The translations under genes and the position numbers were made by a program. From NCBI GenBank assembly GCA_023400055.1, contig JAEXFN010000043.1, forward strand, positions 1-61,144: a stretch of DNA of 61,144 nucleotides, in the 5' to 3' direction. Under the pieces are notes generated by a model, which made no database searches, was not told the origin of the DNA, and saw only the letters and a list, made by a program, of their open reading frames with translations. Numbering within the stretch: position 1 is the stretch's first letter; each line of letters begins with the position of its first letter. Shown in pieces: positions 9,422 through 19,194 of this stretch. The DNA is from Bacillota bacterium. GTDB lineage: Bacteria; Bacillota; UBA4882; UBA8346.

Positions 9422-10558
9422 TTACCAGATCCGGTAGTTGCCGCTTAATCCCAGCAAACTGAAGAAATATAAACAATTGTCATAATAGCGGCGTTTTCCC
9501 GTGCGCAGCGGCGTATCCCAGAACCGGCGGACGAACATCTCCGCATTCGGCCCCCGTGCGGCCAAAGAGGCGAAGGCATTCATCGCCAGTAACCCCACCG
9601 GATGTAAAATCTCCTCCGTCGTGGCCGCACCGGCGATGGTATACTTATAATTCCAGGCAGAGCAGTCCATCCCGGTGAAGAACGCCTGAATCTTCTCCGC
9701 TTCCTCCCGTTCCCATTCGTCGCCGCGGAACCATTCGTAATCCAGGGCGATGTTGCCCGCTACCCGGTACGAATCGCTGTAAAAATCGCCATGTCCCTGG
9801 GCAAAATGGGGTGTCCCGTCGAAATTAGCGTACTCGGGCGCCAACCCGGTCCGCGGATGACAGGCCTTTTTCAGATACTCCCGGCTCGCCTGGGCCGCTT
9901 CGGCCCAGAACCGGCTGTCTTGCGGATCGCCCCATAATGAAAACAATTCATAAAAATGAGGCAGGTGATAGGAGGGATCGGAAAAAGCGCTTTCCGGCAC
10001 GAACTTGATCAGCCTGTTCTCCCTGTTCCACATGGGATCGCCGCCGCCATCCTCTTCCCCCTGATGGATGCAGGCCTTAAGTATCGCCCTGGCTTGACGG
10101 CCGTAGTCATAAGGCTCGGGTCCGTCGCCCCAGCGGTGTGACGCAAATAGTAAGGCCATAGCGAAATACTCTTCGCCGTCGGGAGCCGGTCCTTGCGCTC
10201 TCCGGGTTCCGTCGGGATTGACCGACCAGGCGAAGTATCCCGCATATTTGCCGCTGTCATGCCACATATAGGTTTTGGCCCAGGTCCAAATCCGGTCGAA
10301 CTCCTCCTTTCTATCCATTTGAACGCTCATCATCATGCCGTAGGACATTCCCTCAGTCCGGACGTCCAGATTGCCGGTGTCCAGGATGTAACCCTTATCG
10401 GTTCCCACCGGATAGAATATCCGGGTATCCGCGTCGCCATGAAACAGTTTATTCCAGGCATCGTCAATCTTGGCTCGAATGTCCGATTCCGAATAACCGT
10501 ATTCCTTGAAAACATTGCGATATTCACCGCTGGCTGAGGCTCCTTCGTTTCGCTTCAC
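9422..10558 (-). CDS. GH8 reducing-end xylose-releasing exo-oligoxylanase (Rex)
   Basis: 378 residues with no signal peptide. The GH8 general acid is Glu 69 in the block DTGNLDVRTEGMSYG and the base Asp 262 in FYSDSYRV. A Leu-His-Pro loop at about 318-320 matches the loop that blocks the active site in known Rex enzymes and makes them act only from the reducing end. It probably trims xylo-oligosaccharides by one xylose at a time in the cytoplasm. The GTG start follows AAAGGAG with nine-base spacing. It precedes the GH67 gene by 21 bp. Confidence 0.93.
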   Translation of the reverse strand: MKRNEGASASGEYRNVFKEYGYSESDIRAKIDDAWNKLFHGDADTRIFYPVGTDKGYILDTGNLDVRTEGMSYGMMMSVQMDRKEEFDRIWTWAKTYMWHDSGKYAGYFAWSVNPDGTRRAQGPAPDGEEYFAMALLFASHRWGDGPEPYDYGRQARAILKACIHQGEEDGGGDPMWNRENRLIKFVPESAFSDPSYHLPHFYELFSLWGDPQDSRFWAEAAQASREYLKKACHPRTGLAPEYANFDGTPHFAQGHGDFYSDSYRVAGNIALDYEWFRGDEWEREEAEKIQAFFTGMDCSAWNYKYTIAGAATTEEILHPVGLLAMNAFASLAARGPNAEMFVRRFWDTPLRTGKRRYYDNCLYFFSLLGLSGNYRIW

Positions 10559-10610
10559 TTTTGCGGACTCCTTTGTTTCGATTTACAACTTCGAATCCGG
10601 GTTCAGTTCA

Positions 10611-11975
10611 TTATTGAATCACTACCGTTGTAATGGATTGGGCCGGTAAAGCAACTGCATTTCCGGAACCGAGGGAACCGACGTCGCTGCATTTATCGGC
10701 TGTGCCGGAAACCGTACGGTAAATGGCCGATCCGGACATCGGAAAACCGTTAAGATTCAAAGTGGCAGTCGTCGTTGAATTGCCCGGATTGATCAGGATC
10801 ACGCTGAGCTGTCTTTGATTTTGACCCGGCGAAACGAAAGCCACCGTCTTAATGGCGTTAGAATCCGCTGCAGCCGCCACTCTGGTATAACCGGCATCGG
10901 TAAACTTGGCGAATTGTTTAAATACATAATACCAATCGGAAACCGTATAGCCGCTGCCACTTTTCGGAAAGGCCACCAATGGCCTCTGGCTGGAATCCCA
11001 AATGAGATCCCAGTAAAAATAGGCATTAACATTCTCATTTACCAAAGCGTTAATGATCAGTTGGCCGGTTTGCAATGGAGTACCGTAATCGTACTCGGTT
11101 TGGAAAAGCGGTTTATTCGGATAGTAAGAATTAGCTAAGCCTTGCATGTTCGCGATGAAACTATCCGGGGCGATATTCGCCTGGTTTCCAGTCCCGCCAT
11201 TGTACAGATGATGCGCGACGCCATCGAGTTCGGAACCGTTTAAATTGGCATAATAGGTCTGGACTTTGCCGGCGATGCCAGAAGTCTCTGGTCCAATGAG
11301 CTTCGGTTTGTTGGGTAGGGCCTGAATTCTATTAAAAACGGCATCTAACGCCTTACCGTACCCGGCATTCGTTCCTTCAACCGGATCCAACAGGCAGGTT
11401 TCCCAGCCTGTATTTTGATAATCGGGCTCATTCTGAATGCTGATATAATCCGGAACAATTCCCTTACCCGCATAATTCACCAGCGAATTGTACCAGTAGT
11501 CGGCGAAACCGCTATAATTAAAACCCCCATTTACCTTGGCCAACGTCCCGCCATTCAAAACACCGTTCATTTTGAGGTCGGTTGGTGGCGACCAAGAACA
11601 AATGAGCACTTTTAAGGCGGGATTTCGTGCTTTGGCCTCTCTAACAATCTCATCTTCATGGTTGGGACAAAAGGAAGCGCCATTCCGGTCGCCGTAAGTA
11701 TTCCGAAGACGAAGGATATCCAAACCGGAATCTTTAAATAACAAGTCATAAATCTCGGCCTTATTCGAATTTCCAGTCAATAAATTGCCATACCAGGCGA
11801 TAGCCGCGCCGAAACCTTCCAGAGTTTGATAGGTTGTTCCAGTATTGACAGAGACATTACAAGCCGCTGGAGATACTGTCTGGGATCCGCTCCCCGCCCC
11901 GCTACTGCCGCAACCCGCCATCCCTATCACCAATAACAAACAAGCCATAACCGCTTTGAACAATCTCCCGGACAT
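10611..11975 (-). CDS. GH30 glucuronoxylanase lipoprotein
   Basis: 454 residues. A lipobox ending in Cys 22 (IGMAGC) predicts a lipoprotein, anchored to the inner or outer membrane and possibly surface exposed. A single GH30 domain follows, with acid/base Glu 183 (IQNEPDY) and nucleophile Glu 294 (FQTEYDY), then the usual side beta-sandwich and no CBM. It is a paralogue of the enzyme at 264-2351. The ATG follows AGGAGGG. Anchoring one GH30 while secreting the other free with a CBM9 suggests a division of labour: distant attack on insoluble xylan, and local trimming at the cell. It is 52 bp upstream of the GH8 gene and may be co-transcribed with it. Confidence 0.9.
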   Translation of the reverse strand: MSGRLFKAVMACLLLVIGMAGCGSSGAGSGSQTVSPAACNVSVNTGTTYQTLEGFGAAIAWYGNLLTGNSNKAEIYDLLFKDSGLDILRLRNTYGDRNGASFCPNHEDEIVREAKARNPALKVLICSWSPPTDLKMNGVLNGGTLAKVNGGFNYSGFADYWYNSLVNYAGKGIVPDYISIQNEPDYQNTGWETCLLDPVEGTNAGYGKALDAVFNRIQALPNKPKLIGPETSGIAGKVQTYYANLNGSELDGVAHHLYNGGTGNQANIAPDSFIANMQGLANSYYPNKPLFQTEYDYGTPLQTGQLIINALVNENVNAYFYWDLIWDSSQRPLVAFPKSGSGYTVSDWYYVFKQFAKFTDAGYTRVAAAADSNAIKTVAFVSPGQNQRQLSVILINPGNSTTTATLNLNGFPMSGSAIYRTVSGTADKCSDVGSLGSGNAVALPAQSITTVVIQ

Positions 11976-12052
11976 CTTGTAAGCCCTCCTATTGTCAAAA
12001 TCGCCGCAGATAGCCTTATCGAGAAAATAATCCCCTTTACATTTCCAAACCC

Positions 12053-12077
12053 AAAGACCCCCGCTAAAGGGGGCTTT
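12053..12077 (-). terminator. Terminator-like hairpin after barrel gene
   Basis: AAAG-CCCCC pairs with GGGGG-CTTT with one bulged base, followed on the minus strand by a weak T/G-rich stretch. It lies 35 bp beyond the stop of the gene at 12112 and upstream of the GH30 lipoprotein gene. Confidence 0.5.
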
Positions 12078-12111
12078 GAGTTTGAAGCACCATCAATCAT
12101 TCAAAGCGGTT

Positions 12112-13296
12112 TTACCAGAAATTAATCGTGACCACAGCACCATAGCTTTTGTCGGAGCGGTAAAAAACTTTTAAATAGTCTCTCCAGCTCGGGTTCAAAT
12201 CGTGTTTGACGTAGTACTCCGCGACATAACCGTCATCATGGGCCTTATCATTTTCCGCATCCATTGCAAAATTGCGGTAATTGATGCCCACGGTATAAGG
12301 TTTAAAATAATAGGAAGCATCCGCCCAGTATTTATCCCACTTATCCGTTTCGACGTCGTCAAGAATCCGCAATTTGAACAGATAATTCTTGTAATTGAGC
12401 CTGGAATTAATATGGCCTTTAATATGAAACTCTGTGCCGGGATAAATCTCAAGGAAGTCAATGGGCTTCCAATAGGCTATGTATCCAGTTTTATTTCCGG
12501 TGCTGTCCTTATCGTATCTGGAAGAATAATCAACTTGCAACTCGGTGTCGGACGCGAGCATAAAATCAGTGTGTACGGCATAATAAGGCGAGTACACCGG
12601 ATTCCTGTAATTAGAGCCAACCATCTTCGGCTGATAAGCCAAAGCGAATTTGTTATTACCGAGCGTCACTTCGGCGAAACCTCCGGCCCAGTGAATCGGA
12701 TTGCTGTCATTGGGATCGGCCTGCTCGAACGAGAACAAACTCACTACCCGGCCCATGTCGAACGGGACTTGCACGGTCAACTGCTTGGCGTCGTTCTCAA
12801 AATCTCGGTAAATGTGAGGCTCGGCATCCTTCGCGAAACGCCGGGCCACATTCAATTTAAGGATCTCATCGTCTTTGATGCCCACCAGCAATTCCTGCCC
12901 CTTGGTGTCGAGCATGAATAAGGCAAAACCGGGATTGTAGGTCAGATTGACATTCTGAATCGCGGAAGAAGTCAGATCCTGGGTACGCGCACCTTCGTCC
13001 TTATATATTTCCCACTGGTTAACCAGTTCGCCATAGAAACCGTTGCAAAATGTGACATCATTGATTAATCGCAGTTTCATGCTGCGAAACTCACTATAAA
13101 ACGCGCCTTTGTCATAAGCTTTATTATGATTGGTCCACTCGCCTAAACTATCAGCTGTATAACCCGGCAACGCCAGATATCCCCCCCATAATTCGCCTTC
13201 TAAATGGATGGTGGTGTTGATGCCGCTGGCCCAAGTCATTCCGGTTATACTGAAAGTAAGGATTATACCTGCAATGATTGCCAGTAATTTTTTCAT
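12112..13296 (-). CDS. Predicted outer-membrane beta-barrel (porin-like) protein B
   Basis: 394 residues. A cleavable signal peptide ends near residue 23 (MTWASG). The mature protein is a series of alternating polar and aromatic strands with no hydrophobic helix, and the last residues end in NFW, a C-terminal aromatic as expected for barrels inserted by BamA. It is clearly paralogous to the next upstream gene (13324-14499), sharing the KLNVARR block and the YYFKPYTVGI-like block. I cannot assign a named family. Because it sits within the xylan locus, I infer a channel for xylo-oligosaccharides or aldouronates. The true ATG (13296) lies 12 bases after GGAGGG. It is 27 bp downstream of the paralogue, so the pair forms an operon. 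Confidence 0.75.
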   Translation of the reverse strand: MKKLLAIIAGIILTFSITGMTWASGINTTIHLEGELWGGYLALPGYTADSLGEWTNHNKAYDKGAFYSEFRSMKLRLINDVTFCNGFYGELVNQWEIYKDEGARTQDLTSSAIQNVNLTYNPGFALFMLDTKGQELLVGIKDDEILKLNVARRFAKDAEPHIYRDFENDAKQLTVQVPFDMGRVVSLFSFEQADPNDSNPIHWAGGFAEVTLGNNKFALAYQPKMVGSNYRNPVYSPYYAVHTDFMLASDTELQVDYSSRYDKDSTGNKTGYIAYWKPIDFLEIYPGTEFHIKGHINSRLNYKNYLFKLRILDDVETDKWDKYWADASYYFKPYTVGINYRNFAMDAENDKAHDDGYVAEYYVKHDLNPSWRDYLKVFYRSDKSYGAVVTINFW

Positions 13297-13323
13297 TTCA
13301 TCAGATCCCTCCTTTACCTACCG

Positions 13324-14499
13324 TTACTCAAAGACGACCACGACACAGGCACCGAAACTTTTGTCAGTCCGGAAGAAGGCTTTCAGATAATCCTTCCGGT
13401 CCGCCGTCAGATCGTACTTGCCATAGAGTTCCCCGACATGACCATCCGACTGCGCGTCGGCGCCTTCCTCGGTAAAGGCCCAGTTCCGGTAGTCGACGCC
13501 TACGGTAAACGGCTTGAAATAATAGGATGCACCGGCCCAGTATTTGTCGTTGAGGAGACGCAAGGATAGTTCATAATCGTTAATGTTAAGTATCGAATTC
13601 ACTTGGTTGGTAATTAGAAAAGGCGTTTGTGCATAATAGTTCAACTCAGCGACCGGTTTGAACCACGGCTGATAACCGGCGCCACCATTGTCCCGGGTGG
13701 AGTAATCCAGTCGCAGCCTGAGCCGCTCGTTGAACTTGTAGTCGGCGGCTAAAACATAATATCCGTCCGGCATCGGATTGTTAAAACCGGAATCCGTCAT
13801 CTTTGCCTGATAACCAAGCGAATATTTGCCAGTGCCGAACGTCACTTCGCCGATGCCGCCGACCCAGTGAACCGGCTTACTCGCATCTTGGTAAGGCTCC
13901 AGTGAAAACACCGACACGATCTTACCCTTTTTAAGTGGGACATCCACGGTCAGTTGTTTCGCTTGCCAGTCATTGTAATACCGGTAAATGTTCGGATCGC
14001 CATCTCCATTAACATGAGTCTCAACCACATAGCGCCGAGCCACGTTCAATTTTAAAAGTTCCTGGCCCTCGATACCCATTACAACATCACGTCCCATGCC
14101 GTCAAAAGTCAATTTGACGAGGCCGGGGTTATACATCAGGCTATAATTGGCAATTGGCGAACTGACCGTTTCAATCTTAGCATTCTGTTGCTCATCTTTA
14201 TACATTTCGAACTGGCTGACGAGTTCGGCGGAGTACTCGTCCGAAAAATTAATATCCGTATAAAGCCGCAGGTTAAGCGAACTGATCGAGGCAAAAAAGG
14301 CGCCGCCATCATAATTGGTAACTCGCTCATTGGGGTAATTGTTATCCGTGCTAAAGCTATAGCCGGGCAGCTTGAGATAACCCGCCGCCAGATCGGCTGA
14401 TATTTTTTGAGTGAAGATCTTGCTATCGTCCGCCAAAGTAAGACCCGCGATACCCAACGTCAGGACCAGACTCATGACGATTATCAATAATTTTTTCAC
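13324..14499 (-). CDS. Predicted outer-membrane beta-barrel (porin-like) protein A
   Basis: 391 residues with a signal peptide (cleavage near LADD, residue 24) and a mature part made of amphipathic strands. The C terminus ends in VVFE, so unlike its paralogue the aromatic residue is second to last. It shares gene order, length and several conserved blocks with 12112-13296, which indicates tandem duplication followed by divergence. A GTG start is backed by GAGGAGG. A perfect 12-bp palindrome (AATAACGTTATT, about 14551-14562) lies about 50 bp upstream and might be an operator. The role as an outer-membrane sugar channel is inferred from context. Confidence 0.72.
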   Translation of the reverse strand: MKKLLIIVMSLVLTLGIAGLTLADDSKIFTQKISADLAAGYLKLPGYSFSTDNNYPNERVTNYDGGAFFASISSLNLRLYTDINFSDEYSAELVSQFEMYKDEQQNAKIETVSSPIANYSLMYNPGLVKLTFDGMGRDVVMGIEGQELLKLNVARRYVVETHVNGDGDPNIYRYYNDWQAKQLTVDVPLKKGKIVSVFSLEPYQDASKPVHWVGGIGEVTFGTGKYSLGYQAKMTDSGFNNPMPDGYYVLAADYKFNERLRLRLDYSTRDNGGAGYQPWFKPVAELNYYAQTPFLITNQVNSILNINDYELSLRLLNDKYWAGASYYFKPFTVGVDYRNWAFTEEGADAQSDGHVGELYGKYDLTADRKDYLKAFFRTDKSFGACVVVVFE

Positions 14500-14594
14500 T
14501 TCATATTCCTCCTCGTATGTCGCTTGAGCGAATTGGAACTTCGTTTTGACAATAACGTTATTAGAAAAGAGAAAAGTTTAAGGATGTCTGGAAC

Positions 14595-14639
14595 AACTCG
14601 CCCCTGGTCGCCTCCGTCAGATGAGACCGGGGGCGAGTT
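14595..14639 (-). terminator. Long GC-rich hairpin after carbohydrate-binding lipoprotein gene
   Basis: A 15-bp stem with one mismatch (14595-14609 with 14625-14639) lies 23 bp past the stop of the gene at 14662. The T-run on the minus strand is poor, so it may serve as mRNA 3'-end protection as much as termination. Confidence 0.5.
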
Positions 14640-14661
14640 ATTATTGGGTAAATAAATTCTC

Positions 14662-15963
14662 CTATTGTTCGTCTAATTCAATGTCATCAAGATAGATATT
14701 GGCATTAGCAGAACTATTTGAAAAATTAAATATGAGATTGAGTGACTCGCTGGTAGTAGGACTATAAGTTAAAGTATCGAATTGCTGCACTGATGATGTA
14801 ATCGTAAAAGTTTTATTCGCTTTCCACGAATAACTGGGAGTCTGGATGACTACCTGGACTTGTGCGTCTGTATCAGCTACGGCTTTAAACTTTACGGTAT
14901 AGGTTTTACCCGCGGTAAAACCATAAGCTATTGCTGCATAGCTCGAAGAGTTGGCTTTGGTAAGTTGCGCACCACTAAAACTGGTCGCAGTTAAATGTAA
15001 GCAACTACCGGATAAACCCGCATGAGTCGTTACATCTTTCGTAAATCCGGTACCACCGTAAGCATTCCAAGTCTCACCATCGGCAGTTAACCCTTTTTCG
15101 AAATCGCCATTTAAGAGTAAGTTAGTCACTGTAGAATTTTGTGTCCACTTAGCATATAACGTTATATCGCTATTTACCGTATCTGTAGCGAAATTCCAAG
15201 CATTAATGCAGGCTGCTTCCTTATACCAGCCACCGAAAGTATAGCCTGACCAAATCGGATCGACCGCTGGCTTTGTGATCGTGGAGCCGGAGGCGACATT
15301 AGTTGTAGAGGCTATTGAACTGCCGCCTTGCGAATCAAATTTAACAGTATAAGTCGCCGCCGCGTCCGGAGTCACTGATACATCATCAATCCAGAATTCA
15401 GTATTAGCAGGATTTTTACCCACATTGAGTACAAACATACAAGATGCATTTTCAGTAGCCGTATAAGTGTATGAATATGTGGCCACTGATGTTGTAATAT
15501 CGAAGCTTTTACTACTTTCCCAATGATAACCGCTGGTTTGGAAAAGAGTTGTGATAGACGCGGCACCTGAAGCTTTAGCTTTAAAGCTAATCGTGTAAGT
15601 GGTGCCTTGTACTAAATCGTAGTATTTATGACTACCATTATATTGGTTTTCAATTTGGACATCTTGGGATCCTACAGTACCATAATTGGTTGAAGTTACA
15701 TGTAAGCACTGACCGGTAAATCCAGCCACACTACTTAGGAAATCTAATGTCGCATTAATAGCATCGTCACTTTTCCAGCTATTCCAAGTCCATTGACCAC
15801 TTGTTTTTCCAGCTTCAAAATCGCCATTTACAATCAAATTATTGGTTACAGGAGGTGTTGGAGTCGTTGTCGTCGTTATCGACTTGCTACTCCCGCCGCA
15901 ACCTGCTATCATTAGCGCCAATACCAGGCAGATCATTAACGCGATTCCGGATTTACGATACAT
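14662..15963 (-). CDS. Lipoprotein with two CBM4/9-type domains flanking an InlB B-repeat
   Basis: 433 residues. A lipobox (MIAGC, Cys 22) is followed by a Ser/Thr/Pro linker. Two jelly-roll domains of the carbohydrate-binding type each start with the motif NGDFE (about 48-210 and 290-433). Between them is an InlB/Listeria-Bacteroides repeat, recognisable from its F-x-GG-x-x-Y-KE and LYAKWT pattern. There is no catalytic domain. It probably sits on the cell surface and captures xylan or holds the cell to plant material (inference). The ATG at 15963 follows GGGAGGA; an upstream in-frame start at 16038 is unlikely. It lies 200 bp downstream of the GH10 xylanase gene; that gap shows a short hairpin and repeated GAGACTGGA words. 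Confidence 0.78.
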   Translation of the reverse strand: MYRKSGIALMICLVLALMIAGCGGSSKSITTTTTPTPPVTNNLIVNGDFEAGKTSGQWTWNSWKSDDAINATLDFLSSVAGFTGQCLHVTSTNYGTVGSQDVQIENQYNGSHKYYDLVQGTTYTISFKAKASGAASITTLFQTSGYHWESSKSFDITTSVATYSYTYTATENASCMFVLNVGKNPANTEFWIDDVSVTPDAAATYTVKFDSQGGSSIASTTNVASGSTITKPAVDPIWSGYTFGGWYKEAACINAWNFATDTVNSDITLYAKWTQNSTVTNLLLNGDFEKGLTADGETWNAYGGTGFTKDVTTHAGLSGSCLHLTATSFSGAQLTKANSSSYAAIAYGFTAGKTYTVKFKAVADTDAQVQVVIQTPSYSWKANKTFTITSSVQQFDTLTYSPTTSESLNLIFNFSNSSANANIYLDDIELDEQ

Positions 15964-16164
15964 CTTTGTTCCTCCCTTTGCTTTTAAATTCAAAATTACT
16001 TTCAAAGCATCATTGTTACATAATGTTTCACTCTTCAACCTTCAATCAATGCGGTTTTCCTTAGACTGGCATCACCTCGTTTTACTGGAGACTGGAAGCT
16101 TGAGACTGGAGTCGAACCAGACAAGGTTCGCCCAGCTTAAAGTTACAGTTTCCAAAATCCGGGA

Positions 16165-18888
16165 TTATTGAAGGATCAAAGATCCGAAATAAGTTGTATC
16201 GATATAATCGTTGCCGATCGGATCATTCCAGGTAATCACGCCTTTTCTGCTCCCGCTCTTATCGGCTTCGTTCACTTGGACATCAAAACCAATGACCAGA
16301 CCTGCTCGTCCCTTGATAGTCTTAAAGGGAATAGCGGCTTCGACGATATAACCACCGTCTGTCACCCTGGCCGCGCTTTGGAACCGGCTGTCCGGCCCGT
16401 TGCTTCCAAAGGTTTGCTCATTAGCAAAATTAACCCGGTACTGTCCGTCATCGGCTTCATAATGGGCTGTTTTGCCGTTATTCTCATCGATAAAGAACTC
16501 GACGGAATCCTGTTCATGAGGGGCCGTATTAGCCTTGTTTAAAACCGCATCGCTCACCTCGGCCAGCACGTACAGATAGTTTTCATCCCATATCGTCCTC
16601 ACCTTGGCGGTTGCCGTCTTGGAGCCCTGAACCACGGTTTGGGTCGTGATCGTTTTGGCCCCTTCCCAGATGGAATCGATCTCGGCATCAATCTTCGGCG
16701 TCCCTTGAATGGCCTCGGTCAGCTTCACTTCCGGTTTTAGAATAAGCGTCCCATATTTCGAAGTGTCTCTATCCTGGCTGAAGGTGAAATCATTCCAGCA
16801 GATCGCCGCCGGCTGATCCGCATCCGTCAGGCGGATATCGAACCCTATCTGCTTTCCCGCGCCCAATGCCGTCTGGAGCGGAAGCACGGCTTCCAACGAA
16901 TAACCGCCCTGATGCTCCCGGACCTTAGCAATAACGTTCCCGGCTGACACGCCGCTCCGCTGAAATGAATAATGCTTGTCATCCTGCTGGTATGATGCGG
17001 TTTTACCGTTGTTTTCGTCGAGGAAAATCTCGACCCGGTCATTGCCGTTTATTGTGGTGTCCTTCACGTCCGCCAGAACATATAGGTGCTGTTCGTCCCA
17101 GAAGGCTTTAAACGCTCCGGATAAGCCATTTCCATTTTGAATCAAGACCCAGGGAACCGTCTTCCACTTCATATCCTGGTCACCATTCGGCTGCGGCGTT
17201 CCCCTGAATACGTTGAGCTTCTGCGTTAATACGGGAAGCCTGGACGGATCCACCATGCCCCAATAGGCCGGTTTCGGCTGATATTTTTCATCGAAGGCAA
17301 AGGGCGCGTCCCGACGCGGAATCGGCCGGTTATGGAGCCAGGTATGATCATCAGCGATGCCCCAGAAGGTAACATTGCTGATATAGCCCTTCAAGCGCCG
17401 GAATTCATCGAATAACTCCTTAAACCTGTAACCCTGCTGGATGATAAGATCCTGAGGCACCTTGTTATAGGCGGTATTGTTGTTGGTATAGACGCTCACA
17501 TCCATTTCGGTGATCTGGTTGTCCAGGCCGAGTCCGGCAAAGAGTCTAATGGTCTCGTCGATGGCCGCGATCGACGGCGCATCGATATTGATATGCATCT
17601 GATGGCCGATCCCGTCGACTGGCACTCCCTTGGCCAGCATCTCCTTGACCAGTTTGTACAGCAGATCCCGCTTCACCGGATCGGTGGTGCTATACTCGTT
17701 GATGTAAAGCTTGCCCTTGGCTCCCGCCTCGCGCGCGGCACGGAAGGCCGTCTCAATATAATCCGTTCCCGTAATCTGGTACCACTCACTGTTACGCATA
17801 CCGTTCGGCTGGCTGGGATCGATGACTTCGTTCACCACATCCCAGGAGTCCACCCGATCCTTGTATCTTGCGACGATAGTCGCGATATGTTTCCACAGCC
17901 GTTGCAGCAACAATTTCTTGTTAGCCTCCCGTTTGGCCGGATCGTTCTCCTTGACCATCGGTTGGCCGCTGGCGTCCATGAAAAACCAGCGCGGCACCTG
18001 TTCGTGCCAGAGCAGGTTATGAAAACGCACCTTCATCCCATTGGCTTCCGCAAATTCGATGATCCGGTCGGCGTTGAGCCAATTGAAAACGCCCTCTCGC
18101 GGCTCCATCGCTTCCGGCTTCATGGCGTTCTCCGCAACGATGCTGTTGAAATGTTTCCTTAACAGGGCGCTCACCGGCCCAGCCAATTGAAAGGGTTCCA
18201 CCGCCGCTCCGACGGCGAAATAGTCCGCGAAAACGTCCTTCAGCGCTGGAAAGCCTTTTTGAAAATCACTGGTTGCCGCGGCGTCAGTCTTCGCGGTCGC
18301 GGCATCATTCGTGGCGGCCTGCGGCGGCGGAGCGGTCATGGTAATCGTCACGCTGTCCAGGTAAAAATCTTCGTTCGGGTCCGAGCTTTCAGCATAAAGT
18401 AGCAGCGAGTCCATATCCTTGTTAAAGGTATAACTGCCGGATAGTTTCTGCCATTTGGTGTTCATGATGTCTTTTTGAGTCACTGTTTTCCAGTTGGTAC
18501 CGCCACCCGCTTTTTCTTCGACCGTAAACTTGACGGTGCTCGGTTTGCGCGGCGTATTGGCCAACTTAATATAGCCCGTGATATTATAAACCGCGCCTTT
18601 CTGAAACAGATTGATCACATCTAGGCTCTGACCATTCCAGTTGGCGGTCCGGCCGCTCACCTTCAGGCTATAGGAGCCGGCTTGCGCGACTTCATTCACC
18701 GAATTGATCGCCACTCCCCCGCCGCGCGGCACCCACCCTTGCGTATCGCCGTTTTCAAAATCGTAATCCGCGACGACTAACGGCTTAAAAGCGTCCTTAG
18801 CCGCCATGACGCCGTGCGCCGCCGGAAAAAAGTCCAGGCCGGCGACTAACAGCAGCATCGCCAGGAATATCATCAGCTTTCTTACCAT
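16165..18888 (-). CDS. Modular secreted endo-1,4-beta-xylanase (CBM22-GH10-CBM9-CBM9)
   Basis: About 907 residues. A signal peptide (cut near residue 30) precedes a CBM22 xylan-binding domain (about 38-188), a short Ala/Thr linker, a GH10 catalytic barrel (about 212-560) and two CBM9 domains (about 575-740 and 745-907). The acid/base Glu is 354 in WDVVNEV and the nucleophile Glu 461 in ITEMDV. It is the main endo-xylanase of the locus and makes the aldouronates consumed by GH67. The ATG at 18888 follows an AGGAGAAGG stretch; an in-frame TTG 14 codons upstream gives the longer frame. There are no SLH domains, which fits a cell with an outer membrane. The N-terminal CBM22 is almost duplicated by the gene upstream (19195). 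Confidence 0.95.
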   Translation of the reverse strand: MVRKLMIFLAMLLLVAGLDFFPAAHGVMAAKDAFKPLVVADYDFENGDTQGWVPRGGGVAINSVNEVAQAGSYSLKVSGRTANWNGQSLDVINLFQKGAVYNITGYIKLANTPRKPSTVKFTVEEKAGGGTNWKTVTQKDIMNTKWQKLSGSYTFNKDMDSLLLYAESSDPNEDFYLDSVTITMTAPPPQAATNDAATAKTDAAATSDFQKGFPALKDVFADYFAVGAAVEPFQLAGPVSALLRKHFNSIVAENAMKPEAMEPREGVFNWLNADRIIEFAEANGMKVRFHNLLWHEQVPRWFFMDASGQPMVKENDPAKREANKKLLLQRLWKHIATIVARYKDRVDSWDVVNEVIDPSQPNGMRNSEWYQITGTDYIETAFRAAREAGAKGKLYINEYSTTDPVKRDLLYKLVKEMLAKGVPVDGIGHQMHINIDAPSIAAIDETIRLFAGLGLDNQITEMDVSVYTNNNTAYNKVPQDLIIQQGYRFKELFDEFRRLKGYISNVTFWGIADDHTWLHNRPIPRRDAPFAFDEKYQPKPAYWGMVDPSRLPVLTQKLNVFRGTPQPNGDQDMKWKTVPWVLIQNGNGLSGAFKAFWDEQHLYVLADVKDTTINGNDRVEIFLDENNGKTASYQQDDKHYSFQRSGVSAGNVIAKVREHQGGYSLEAVLPLQTALGAGKQIGFDIRLTDADQPAAICWNDFTFSQDRDTSKYGTLILKPEVKLTEAIQGTPKIDAEIDSIWEGAKTITTQTVVQGSKTATAKVRTIWDENYLYVLAEVSDAVLNKANTAPHEQDSVEFFIDENNGKTAHYEADDGQYRVNFANEQTFGSNGPDSRFQSAARVTDGGYIVEAAIPFKTIKGRAGLVIGFDVQVNEADKSGSRKGVITWNDPIGNDYIDTTYFGSLILQ

Positions 18889-19194
18889 CAATATCCCAAC
18901 CTTCTCCTCTAGACTTGAGTTAATTAACAAAGTCGATCATGGCATTCACTCGGTTAAAAGCCGAGACCTCCGAAAAGTGCACGGTTTATTCAGTGGTGAA
19001 TCCGGGACCCTCGCCCGCTTCTTGGCAGGCCTCCCCTCGTTATGCGTTGCGATGAATTGAAAAACGGTTTTGATGATTGTCGATTCAACAGAAGCCACTT
19101 GACCAAATTCAACAGAGATTGTAATAAGTTCGACCGCAAGGGAGGCGGGGTCCCTTCACCACTTTGAGCCGGATCATTCAGGACTTGAAGACAG

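Noticed and set aside
16113..16130. GGTTCGACTCC-like tRNA T-arm on the minus strand
   Set aside because: No acceptor, D or anticodon arms surround it; it is a simple hairpin after the xylanase gene.
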